Source: Pseudomonas flavescens (lineage in GTDB: Bacteria > Pseudomonadota > Gammaproteobacteria > Pseudomonadales > Pseudomonadaceae). From it: a stretch of 64,000 nucleotides of DNA. Position numbers and translations under genes: made by a program. Below, piece after piece: positions 46,843-54,594 of this stretch (within the stretch, counting starts at the first letter, position 1; each line of letters starts with the position of its first letter). The stretch spans positions 992,001 through 1,056,000 of the forward strand of contig NZ_JACBYV010000001.1 of assembly GCF_013408425.1 (NCBI RefSeq), read 5' to 3'. The notes under the pieces are model-generated. The model was given only the letters and a program-made list of their open reading frames with translations, was not told the origin of the DNA and did not search any database.

Positions 46843-47775
46843 TCATCTTTCCACGCGCCGCACAGTTTGCGGTGACATTCCATGGAGCTTTATAAAAGCC
46901 CGCCTCATCCGTTCTGGATCGATAAAGCCTACGGATATGGCTATTTTTTCGATTGGCTCCGAACCTTCACGCAATCTCAGGCGCGCTGCTTCGACACGTA
47001 AACGCTCCACTGCTTTGGCAGGTGTCTCCCCCGTTTCCTGACGGAATGCTCTGCCGAACTGGCGAACGCTCAGGTTGGCTGCTTCGGCCAGGCGTTCGAT
47101 GGGCAAAGCTTCGGCAAGATGCTCGCGCGCAAACGTCAGCGACCGCCTTATGCGATCGGATGCTGGCTCCATCTTTGAAAGCTCCGAGAACTGCGATTGC
47201 CCCCCTGTGCGACGGTGGTACACGACAAGATGCCGTGCCACGGATTGAGCCATCTCTACTCCATGGTCTGCTTCGATCAATGCCAGAGCCAAGTCAATTC
47301 CAGCGGTCACGCCCCCAGACGTCCATGCGTTCCCGTCCATTACGTAGATCAGGTCGGGCTGCATCTTCACGGAGGGATAGCGCTCCAGAAACAGAGGGAC
47401 GGCTTTCCAATGAGTTGTCGCGCGTCTGCCATCGAGAAGCCCGGTCTCTGCCAAGAGAAAAGTGCCGGTGCACACACTGGCCACTCGAGTCGCTCCAGAT
47501 GCATGTGCGCTGGCCGCACAGATCTGAGCTGGTTCGAACATTGGTTCCAGCCGGCCACCAATGAAAATCACAGTTTCTGCCGAGATAGCGTTGAAGGAGA
47601 CCGTCTCCATAGCAATACCACTGCTGTTGAACACACTCCCACCCTCGGCGGATGTTACGGCAAGGGAGTAGAGGGGGCGGCCGGCCACTAGCGAGGCGGC
47701 TTCGAAGGCGGCGAGAGGCCCGGCTAGGTCAAGCAGCAAGAATTCAGGGCAGACGTAGAGTGCGATGTTTTTCAT
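46843..47775 (-). CDS. GlxA-type AraC-family regulator, third copy
   Basis: A 310-residue regulator with DJ-1/PfpI-like domain (IALYVCPEFLLLDLAGPLAA, VCTGTFLLAETGLLDGRR, TTHWKAVPLFLERYP) and AraC HTH domain (IERLAEAANLSVRQFGRAFR). It is convergent with the copper operon. The similar architecture to the copies at 28242 and 37380 suggests that three GlxA-type genes were gathered or duplicated in this island. Confidence 0.9.
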   Translation of the reverse strand: MKNIALYVCPEFLLLDLAGPLAAFEAASLVAGRPLYSLAVTSAEGGSVFNSSGIAMETVSFNAISAETVIFIGGRLEPMFEPAQICAASAHASGATRVASVCTGTFLLAETGLLDGRRATTHWKAVPLFLERYPSVKMQPDLIYVMDGNAWTSGGVTAGIDLALALIEADHGVEMAQSVARHLVVYHRRTGGQSQFSELSKMEPASDRIRRSLTFAREHLAEALPIERLAEAANLSVRQFGRAFRQETGETPAKAVERLRVEAARLRLREGSEPIEKIAISVGFIDPERMRRAFIKLHGMSPQTVRRVER

Positions 47776-47896
47776 ATGGCCTTTTATAAGGGATTAGCGT
47801 CCTTTACGCCATCGCTGCATTGCGTGAAACTTTCATCCGTACACACCTTGCTCCGCTCCGGGTCGGGCACTTTCAACAATCCACAACGGCCGAACT

Positions 47897-48199
47897 ATGA
47901 ACCGCTCCTCTTCCTCAGACGCCACTAGCGTGGGCGACATGTCGTGCTCGTTGTCGTCGGACTCTCACTCTCTTTCCGTGGAGAGGGCAGAGGCACTAGT
48001 AGTAATGGTGACTGCGATCCCCCAGACCATTCTCAAGCTAGCCGAATGTATTGAGACGGATATTTTACAAGTGGCGAGGTGGTTCGAAGACGATCCCATT
48101 TCCATATTGGGTGGATGCACTGCCAAGGATTTGGTGGCTTCTGGAAAGGATGAAGCTGTTTTGAACTTTCTTCGCGCTGTGACGCGCGATGAGAACTAA
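47897..48199 (+). CDS. MbcA/ParS/Xre-type toxin-binding (DUF2384-like) protein, orphan
   Basis: A 100-residue protein whose C-terminal half, WFEDDPISILGGCTAKDLV and ASGKDEAVLNFLRAV, matches the toxin-binding domain of antitoxins paired with RES toxins. The Ser-rich N-terminus lacks a clear Xre HTH. No RES gene is adjacent; the only RES gene in the window is 40 kb away. It may be an orphan regulator or a relic of a toxin-antitoxin locus. Confidence 0.6.
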   Translation: MNRSSSSDATSVGDMSCSLSSDSHSLSVERAEALVVMVTAIPQTILKLAECIETDILQVARWFEDDPISILGGCTAKDLVASGKDEAVLNFLRAVTRDEN

Positions 48200-48323
48200 A
48201 AGATCATCATCCAATGAAGCACATCAGTTGCGACCCAAACTTTCAGGCAGTTTCCAAGCTAGGTTGGATCGCGCGGTCTTTCGACTATCAAAAAATAGTG
48301 CTCAAAAATGAGGCAACAGTGTC

Positions 48324-49325
48324 ATGGGCAGAACAGTTGCTGTGTTGATCACAGTAATAATTTTGAGCTCTGCTATACAGCTCAGCGGCTGCGGGACTGA
48401 CTCAAATCAGGGAGATAGCTCTGCTTTCAAACCAAGGCTTTCTGAATATGGTTTTTTTAAAGGAAAGATGTCCGAGCTTGTTCCCGTTGATGAAGCCTCC
48501 ATTATAGAAATAGCGTCGCCGCTGTTCACTGATCACGCGGAGAAGCAGCGGCTGCTCTTGTTGCCAAAGGGTGAGAAAATGAAGGGGAAGGGGAATGACC
48601 TTCCTGACTTTCCGGATGGCACCGTAATCGTCAAAACATTCTTTTATCCACGCTCGAGTAAAGGAAATATTGTTTCGCAATTAATAGTGGAGACGCGGCT
48701 TCTTATTAAGAGTCAATCTAAATGGAGTGCTGCTACCTATAAATGGAACGACACCCAGGATGAAGCTTTTCTGCTGCAAGATAGCGCTACAGTTCCTATT
48801 GCTTTTATAGATGAAAAAGGGCACGGCAGAACGATCAATTACAGGGTTCCTTCGCGCGACGACTGCCTTGCCTGTCATCGTCAGGGTAATCAGCTCGTGC
48901 CCCTAGGCATGAAGCTCAGGAATATGAACATCGATGCACATAGAGATGAGGTGCTGATCAATCAGCTCGAACATCTCCAGAGTAGCCAGAAACTGGATGC
49001 GATCTCGCCCGGGGCGATTACACGTACGCCTGACTACAGGGCTGAATCGACCTCGCTTGAGGATAGGGCAAGAGCTTATCTCGACGCCAATTGTGCGCAC
49101 TGCCACAGACCTAAAGGCACTGCTAGGTTTACTCGACTTGACTTGACGTACGAAGAGACAGCTGACCGTGAATCAACTCACCTAAAGCGGCAAGAAATTG
49201 CCAGAAGGATTACAACGTCAGGCCCTCTGCACATGCCGCAAATAGGCACAACTATTTCTCATGAGGAGGGCGTTCAATTGATCGTCGAGTATCTGAACGA
49301 TCTAGATAAGAAAATTAAGGACTAG
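48324..49325 (+). CDS. Diheme cytochrome c lipoprotein (SO_2930-like)
   Basis: A 333-residue exported lipoprotein (lipobox LSGC, C23) with two haem-binding motifs, CLACH (181-185) and CAHCH (257-261), each in a small cytochrome c-type domain. An axial methionine could be in LHMPQIGT. It is followed one base later by a reading frame for a DUF3817-type membrane protein, so an electron-transfer set is plausible. Its donor and acceptor are unknown. Confidence 0.8.
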   Translation: MGRTVAVLITVIILSSAIQLSGCGTDSNQGDSSAFKPRLSEYGFFKGKMSELVPVDEASIIEIASPLFTDHAEKQRLLLLPKGEKMKGKGNDLPDFPDGTVIVKTFFYPRSSKGNIVSQLIVETRLLIKSQSKWSAATYKWNDTQDEAFLLQDSATVPIAFIDEKGHGRTINYRVPSRDDCLACHRQGNQLVPLGMKLRNMNIDAHRDEVLINQLEHLQSSQKLDAISPGAITRTPDYRAESTSLEDRARAYLDANCAHCHRPKGTARFTRLDLTYEETADRESTHLKRQEIARRITTSGPLHMPQIGTTISHEEGVQLIVEYLNDLDKKIKD

Positions 49326-49463
49326 ATGAGTATCTCTTCTGTATCGCCAGACACTGTTCAACGTCTCCAAGGGAATGCTCAAAAATCTTTCGAGTATTGG
49401 TATTTAGTTCGAGATTACGCAACATCGACCCCCCCACGCTTTTCCTTCCAGGTAAGTTTAAGT

Positions 49464-49790
49464 ATGCGAAACGCTAAAGTCTCTGAAGATGCACCGGCGC
49501 GAGCCCTCATATGGGCAGCGCGTTTTGAGGGAACCACACTGCTATTACTACTGTGCATAGCAGTACCCCTAAAGCACCTTGCCCATTACCCGCAGCTCGT
49601 CTCCTTGCTTGGGCCTGTTCACGGGGTTGCATTCATTATTTATGCCACGATTACACTTAAAACGGCTGCAGAGCACGCTTGGGACACGGGACTTTTGCTG
49701 CGCGTGTTGTTCGCCGCTTTGGTTCCATTCGGGGGCTTTTTTACAGCCCGATTCCTGCAAAAAAATGTATATATCAAACAACAGGAATAG
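49464..49790 (+). CDS. DUF3817 membrane protein
   Basis: A 108-residue inner-membrane protein with three hydrophobic segments (LLLLLCIAVPLKHLA, GVAFIIYATITLKTA, VLFAALVPFGGFFTARFL) and the DUF3817 opening ALIWAARFEGTTLL. The frame is open from 49326, but the family length and a weak AGG support ATG 49464. It lies between the cytochrome and a DUF2269-like protein, with three bases to the latter. Confidence 0.7.
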   Translation: MRNAKVSEDAPARALIWAARFEGTTLLLLLCIAVPLKHLAHYPQLVSLLGPVHGVAFIIYATITLKTAAEHAWDTGLLLRVLFAALVPFGGFFTARFLQKNVYIKQQE

Positions 49791-49793
49791 ATT

Positions 49794-50222
49794 GTGCTTT
49801 ATTTGACGCTTAAGACATTCCACATCTTCTTCGTACTGTTATGGATCGCTGGACTGCTGATGCAAGCATTCATTCTATTAGTGAGCCGCACACTGCCCGG
49901 CCCTCCAATGCCTGAGGAACGTTCTACTTTGCGTCTTCTGATCAAGTGGAACCGTTTTATAACTACACCCGCGATGGTGTTTGCTCTTAGTAGCGGGGTA
50001 GGGATTGGGACTATTGCTGGATGGTTTGGAAATGGGTGGCTGTCTGCAAAAATAGCCATCGTCATGCTGCTTGCGGGCATTCATGGCGTACAAGCTGGAA
50101 AATTACGGCGCATGCTCACTGTCGGAAATACCCACACTGGCTTCGACCCAAGAGTCTTGCTGCCTGTCATTCTCGGTGCACCGCTAGTGATCGTGTTTCT
50201 TGTGATCTTAAAACCGTTCTAA
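49794..50222 (+). CDS. DUF2269-like membrane protein
   Basis: A 142-residue protein with four hydrophobic segments (LKTFHIFFVLLWIAGLLMQA, ITTPAMVFALSSGVGIGTI, SAKIAIVMLLAGIHG, LPVILGAPLVIVFLVIL). The His in the first span and the layout resemble DUF2269/CopD-like haem or copper membrane proteins. It starts with GTG three bases after the previous stop, so the two are co-translated. Confidence 0.7.
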   Translation: MLYLTLKTFHIFFVLLWIAGLLMQAFILLVSRTLPGPPMPEERSTLRLLIKWNRFITTPAMVFALSSGVGIGTIAGWFGNGWLSAKIAIVMLLAGIHGVQAGKLRRMLTVGNTHTGFDPRVLLPVILGAPLVIVFLVILKPF

Positions 50223-50434
50223 TAGCTACACGTCGCCACCGCTACTGCAGTTTGAAGCGCTTGCCACCTATCCAGCATCTATGTGTCAGAAACGAGAATT
50301 TCAGCTGGAGCAAGGCCCAGCCTGGAGAGCACGTGTATTCCAGCTTTCTGAAGGGCCTTAGCTCGATAAAGACGGTGTTCTGAGGTGTGTAACGATCAAC
50401 GTTCTCCAGTGGGCTTTGGTAGAGCGCGCAATAG

Positions 50435-50807
50435 TCAGTTATCTAAAGCGTCCTTGGCAGCTTCGGTGAGCAACCAGTCGCGAAAGTCGCGTACTTTTGG
50501 CAGCTCACTGAACTCAGTGCGGTAGACGATGTAGTACGCCTGGGTCAGTGGGCACTCCAAACCTTTGTCGGCAAAAGGCCGAATTAGGCGTCCAGCCGCT
50601 AGGTCGTCACGCACCATCACGCTGCGAGCGGCCGTGACTGTCTATAGCTGCCTGTAGCACGGCAGCCGAGTTATTGACACCTAGCCCGTGATCCGTGGGA
50701 ATGTGGCCATATCCAGACGCATCCAACCACATTCGCCATGTTCGATACACTTCCAGCACTATGATGCGTTTACCAGATCCGCCAGCGTAGAAGGCCAGCG
50801 AGATCAT
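50435..50807 (-). pseudogene. LysR-family regulator remnant, truncated and frameshifted
   Basis: Two frames on the minus strand together match the C-terminal half of a GcvA-like LysR protein: first WRMWLDASGYGHIPTDHG and GVNNSAAVLQAAID, then, after a shift near 50610-50630, MVRDDLAAGRLIRPF and FRDWLLTEAAKD. About three codons of the conserved GVALARS region are missing at the shift. The N-terminal HTH half is absent. It is a decayed gene marking a rearrangement. Confidence 0.75.
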
Positions 50808-50847
50808 CCAATGGCCTCGCCGACCATCCTGGCAAACGGCAGGCTTG

Positions 50848-51318
50848 TCAGCCTTGATGCCAATAGCTGTGGACAGTTGAGCGTGGGAGGCTTAGCAGGC
50901 GGGCTGCTTCCGCTTGGCTTAATCCACACGCCTTCAGCTTCAGCACCGCGTTCCGATTATCGTTATTGCCTGGTTTACCAGCAGGCCGCTGCTGAAGCGT
51001 GCGACCAGTTAGCTGGGCGTTCATGAGCGCCTGCCCATCTTCCTGCAGAAAGTCTTGCAGGTGCTCAGACGCTTCTTTGAGGACGCGCTCCGGCGACGTG
51101 CGACGTTGAAGTGCAACGCAAAGGGCAACGAACGTGACCAGATCGAAATCCAGCGCGGCGGCTATCTCTGAAAGCTTGTCCAGCGTGACTCCGGACTTGG
51201 CCCGCTCCAGCAAGCCAATGGTGCTATTGGCGCTGGCATCCTTCATGCCGTCGTAACTTGTTGCGCGCACTTGCCTCACAGCCCGCAGCACAGCAGCTAC
51301 CTCGATTTTCAGAGTCAT
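50848..51318 (-). CDS. HTH-domain regulator with second C-terminal HTH
   Basis: A 156-residue DNA-binding protein. The N-terminal half resembles an Xre-type HTH (STIGLLERAKSGVTLDKLSEI) and the C-terminus carries a second HTH typical of resolvases and small regulators (ACGLSQAEAARLLSLPRSTV). It is divergent from the metallophosphoesterase at 51527, over a 208-base AT-rich spacer, so it probably controls that gene and itself. It may belong to a mobile element. Confidence 0.65.
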   Translation of the reverse strand: MTLKIEVAAVLRAVRQVRATSYDGMKDASANSTIGLLERAKSGVTLDKLSEIAAALDFDLVTFVALCVALQRRTSPERVLKEASEHLQDFLQEDGQALMNAQLTGRTLQQRPAGKPGNNDNRNAVLKLKACGLSQAEAARLLSLPRSTVHSYWHQG

Positions 51319-51526
51319 ATGCATCCAAAAAACGAGGATAGAGCCATACACAGCGCGTTCAGATAAACAGCGTATATTGACGTTATATGGACAATAGAAA
51401 TATCATCCAGGCACGCCCAAGTCCTCAGTCCTGCTCGCAGGAAGCTGAGTCCATGGGGAGACGGTTGTGAGGATCATCCTCGGAGTTTCTTCAATTTAAC
51501 GCTAAATCGAGGATGGTGAATCTGCA

Positions 51527-52255
51527 ATGCGTGTGCATGTCCTTTCAGACCTTCACATTGAATTTTCTGGTTTCAAGCCAGAGGTTCACGACGCAGACCT
51601 GGTGATACTGGCCGGTGACATCCACACACTGACACGCGGTGTGAAATGGGCAAATGAGGTGTTCGACTGCGACGTTGTGTACGTCATGGGTAATCATGAA
51701 TTTTACAGAGGGCATCTTGATCGCACGCTTGCGAAAGCCCGCGAATGCGCTGCACCCCATGTGCACATTTTGGAGGCCGACTCTTTCATACGTGATGGCG
51801 TGCGCTTCCTTGGCACCACAGGGTGGGCAGACTTTTCGATCTCTGGAGACTCCCAAGCTGCTGTCCGTGAAGCGCTGGATGGAATGAACGATTACAAGCT
51901 AATCCGCTTTGGTGACAGCTATCGCAAGCTGCGTCCCGCAGACGTAATCAAGCGAAATCGCTCGTCGCACGACTGGCTGAAAAGCGAGTTAGCCAAGGAT
52001 TTTGACGGCAAAACAGTCGTGATTAGCCATCATGCTCCGCTCGCTTGCATCCTAGGCGAGGAGCCTGTAGGGCACCTAAGTGCATCTTACGCAAACAATT
52101 GGCCAGAGCTTGTGGCCAAGGCTGACGCTTGGATTTTTGGGCACACGCACGATGCAATCAACGATGAGTTTTACGGGTGTCGCGTGATATCTAATCCGCG
52201 CGGTTATCCAGGCGAAGACACAGGTTTTAACCCGTCCTTCGTGATTGATCTTTAA
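51527..52255 (+). CDS. Calcineurin-type metallophosphoesterase
   Basis: A 242-residue phosphoesterase with all metal-binding motifs: VLSDLHIEF, LAGDIHT, VMGNHEFY, VISHHAPL and IFGHTHD. It is soluble, without signal peptide. Related genes are common in phages and mobile elements, but the substrate is unknown. It is the first of a plus-strand run with two small hypotheticals. Confidence 0.9.
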   Translation: MRVHVLSDLHIEFSGFKPEVHDADLVILAGDIHTLTRGVKWANEVFDCDVVYVMGNHEFYRGHLDRTLAKARECAAPHVHILEADSFIRDGVRFLGTTGWADFSISGDSQAAVREALDGMNDYKLIRFGDSYRKLRPADVIKRNRSSHDWLKSELAKDFDGKTVVISHHAPLACILGEEPVGHLSASYANNWPELVAKADAWIFGHTHDAINDEFYGCRVISNPRGYPGEDTGFNPSFVIDL

Positions 52256-52273
52256 GCCACAACAGGAGTTGCT

Positions 52274-52552
52274 GTGCTGGATGTAAAAGCTATCCCTGCC
52301 AGCGTAGAGCAGGCCTCTCGCATCGACTGGGGTGTGCTCATCGATGCTTATTTGATCAACGCAGCGAAGGTAGGCGAACGGTTCGCTGCGTCAGTTTTCT
52401 TGGATCGCGCACGCGCTATTCCGGATGGAGAAACGGTGGTTACACCACCGTTGAGAATGCTCAGTGCTTGTGGCGATTTCCAACTGATGCAAAGTGAGTG
52501 TGGTAGGGATCACTACGTTCTGGTTTCCGAATATACACCGTCATACACCTGA
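52274..52552 (+). CDS. Hypothetical 92-residue protein
   Basis: A small protein starting at GTG 52274 with CAGGAG upstream, 18 bases after the metallophosphoesterase. It contains RIDWGVLIDAYLINAAKVGE and a strand-rich end. No family is recognised. Close spacing and orientation suggest co-expression with the phosphoesterase. Confidence 0.55.
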   Translation: MLDVKAIPASVEQASRIDWGVLIDAYLINAAKVGERFAASVFLDRARAIPDGETVVTPPLRMLSACGDFQLMQSECGRDHYVLVSEYTPSYT

Positions 52553-52622
52553 CCGACCTGGTTATTATCGAAGTTTCTCCAGCTGAGTTGAGCCTGTTGA
52601 GTTTTGGTGCGATGAGTTAGTT

Positions 52623-52976
52623 ATGCTTGAAGATAAGTTTTCTCGTGAAGTAAATACTGTACAGCAGAAGCTTTTGGATAAGGCTTTACTTATGAAGTGG
52701 CCTGTTTCTGTCACAGGATTTCTAACAAGTGCGAGATTCGATTCTGGATCTTTAATTGGCGTCGTATGGCATCATCGCAAAGCAGGGTTAAATGGATCCA
52801 GGTTTGCGAATGGGCATTTAATAGTTACGTCGATGGTTGTCAGCTTTAGAGAGTATGACGGTTACTATTTATTTAAAACACTGAATAGCTATTACGTTGT
52901 TATTGATTTTGCAGCTGACATGAGTTCGCTGTTTGAGTTTGTGCGCGAGGTTCCTCGATTGCAAACCCTATATTGA
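52623..52976 (+). CDS. Hypothetical 117-residue protein
   Basis: A small soluble protein with no recognised domain. Strands around TSMVVSFREYDGYYLF and SYYVVIDFAADMS follow an N-terminal helix. AT-rich codon use differs from the neighbouring metallophosphoesterase. The frame of the next gene overlaps its stop, but that gene probably starts later. Confidence 0.5.
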   Translation: MLEDKFSREVNTVQQKLLDKALLMKWPVSVTGFLTSARFDSGSLIGVVWHHRKAGLNGSRFANGHLIVTSMVVSFREYDGYYLFKTLNSYYVVIDFAADMSSLFEFVREVPRLQTLY

Positions 52977-53071
52977 GTCGGACTGAGTGGAGTACACAAA
53001 GGCTTAATGCGGGTAATTTAATGTCACGCTCGCCAGCCATCAAGAGCTCATTGCTTGGGAGCTTTTCAGAA

Positions 53072-53797
53072 ATGGTAAAAACAACTGGTGTTATATTCGA
53101 CGTGTTCAGCACGTTGATAAAAATTAATGACAGACGAAATCCATATCTTCAGCTCCTTCGATACGGTCGCAAACAAGGTCTCTGCCTGAGCGGTGAGCAT
53201 CTTCGAATGCTCATGACACAGGAACTTGGCTGGCAGGAAGCTGCCGATCTGCTGCGCATACGCGCCGGTGATGTAGTGCTCCGAGGTTTTGCAGGGGAGC
53301 TGCAGAAAGAGCTTGCAAGCATGACGCTCTTTGACGACGCCCAAGAGGCCATCTCGATGCTGCGAGAAGCTGGGGTCAAGATTGGTTTGTGCTCAAACTC
53401 AGCGTCGGGATATGGCCCGACTGTGCGTGAGTTACTGCCTAATCTGGATGCCTATGGCTTCAGTTATGAGCTTGGAGTTCTAAAGCCGGATCCTCTTATC
53501 TACAGAACGGTTTGCCAGGAGTTAGAAGTCGTGCCGGGCAGGCAGCTTGGGGGCGAGCGGGTAGTCATGGTTGGAGACTCTGTTAAATGCGACCGCGATG
53601 GGGCACGGGCTGCAGGGCTTGCTGGGTTTTATTTGAATCGCACGGGTAGGGGGGATTTTTCAAGCCTGACTCACTTTGCCGAGTGTGTGTTGATAGGCTA
53701 TCGACATGGGTTTATGCGGGGGGCAATTAAAGTTCCTGCCGACTTCGAAGAGATGGGGCGAGATCATATTCGGCGCAATTTCGAGGGTGAGCCGTAA
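53072..53797 (+). CDS. HAD-superfamily (HAD-IA) hydrolase
   Basis: A 241-residue phosphatase-like protein with the HAD motifs: GVIFDVFSTLIKI (nucleophile Asp), IGLCSNSA (motif II), LGVLKPDPLIY (motif III Lys) and VMVGDSVKCDRDGARAAGL (motif IV). Starts at 53021 or 52973 are also possible; 53072 begins just before the first motif with GGGAG upstream. The substrate is unknown. Confidence 0.85.
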   Translation: MVKTTGVIFDVFSTLIKINDRRNPYLQLLRYGRKQGLCLSGEHLRMLMTQELGWQEAADLLRIRAGDVVLRGFAGELQKELASMTLFDDAQEAISMLREAGVKIGLCSNSASGYGPTVRELLPNLDAYGFSYELGVLKPDPLIYRTVCQELEVVPGRQLGGERVVMVGDSVKCDRDGARAAGLAGFYLNRTGRGDFSSLTHFAECVLIGYRHGFMRGAIKVPADFEEMGRDHIRRNFEGEP

Positions 53798-53975
53798 ATA
53801 GGCTCGCTTTGTTGGCGAAAGGTTGCCTGGTGGTAATGCATTCCGTATGTCGCACTCAGCCGAAGCTACCTTTATTTGAGGGTGGTCTTTGTCTGTTTTT
53901 CGTGCCTTTTGTTTACCTGGCAAGTAGTGCCGCGTCCGGGTATTGATCAATTCATTTTTATAGAGATATTTTTGT

Positions 53976-54470
53976 ATGTCGCAAATGCGCAAAATTGTTG
54001 TAGTTGTCAGAAATTACAAAGATAGTACAAGATGCAATTCTGCAACTCTTTTTAAGAGAGTCAGGGCTGAAGATGAGGCGGGTGCTACAATTTACTATAA
54101 AGATTTGCTGATTCCTGACTACATAAATAAAAAAGGGGCTTTTAGTAGAGACGTTCCGCGCACTTGGTTTGTGAAAGAGACTTCGCGCAACGTTACTGTC
54201 GTTGTAGGTTTTGAGAACAGCGCTGGCGAGTTCTTCTACGACAGGGATGAGATAAACGGAGTTACTCGTGGGGCCCGTGTACAGGGCATTGTATTTGCAG
54301 CAGCAGCTTTGCCAGCCGGAGTTATAGTGGGGATCGCAACTTACGGCGCGGGGCTGTTGATCACACCTTGGCTATTGTTTTTGGCCTATCGCTTTTTCTT
54401 CAAAATCCCAGCTGTCTTGGGGCATAAAACTCTGCAGCGGGATTTCGAGGAGTTTGGGATCAAGATTTAG
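53976..54470 (+). CDS. Hypothetical membrane protein
   Basis: A 164-residue protein with a soluble N-terminal half beginning KIVVVVRNYKDSTRC and a C-terminal half with two hydrophobic segments (GIVFAAAALPAGVIVGIATY, GLLITPWLLFLAYRFFF). AGAG lies upstream of its ATG. AT-rich codons resemble those of the nuclease gene on its right. Two membrane spans plus a soluble domain is a common effector layout, but no homology is claimed. Confidence 0.5.
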   Translation: MSQMRKIVVVVRNYKDSTRCNSATLFKRVRAEDEAGATIYYKDLLIPDYINKKGAFSRDVPRTWFVKETSRNVTVVVGFENSAGEFFYDRDEINGVTRGARVQGIVFAAAALPAGVIVGIATYGAGLLITPWLLFLAYRFFFKIPAVLGHKTLQRDFEEFGIKI

Positions 54471-54594
54471 TATTGTTGTTCAATGCATCAGGGACAGAAC
54501 ATAAAAAACTTGTGGTGAAGAAAAGATGAAATTTATACTTCGGGCGACACTGGATCGGTCGCCACCGAATGTGAGGCTACTTAAATAAAAGCCC

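Noticed and set aside
46571..46846. 91-codon minus-strand frame after SCO1
   Set aside because: Overlaps the end of the GlxA-type gene on the same strand and has unlike composition; only its last 19 codons look faintly protein-like.
54543..54563. GGCGAC/GTCGCC hairpin as a terminator
   Set aside because: Only six base pairs with a nine-base loop and no T tract; too weak to call, though it lies between convergent genes.
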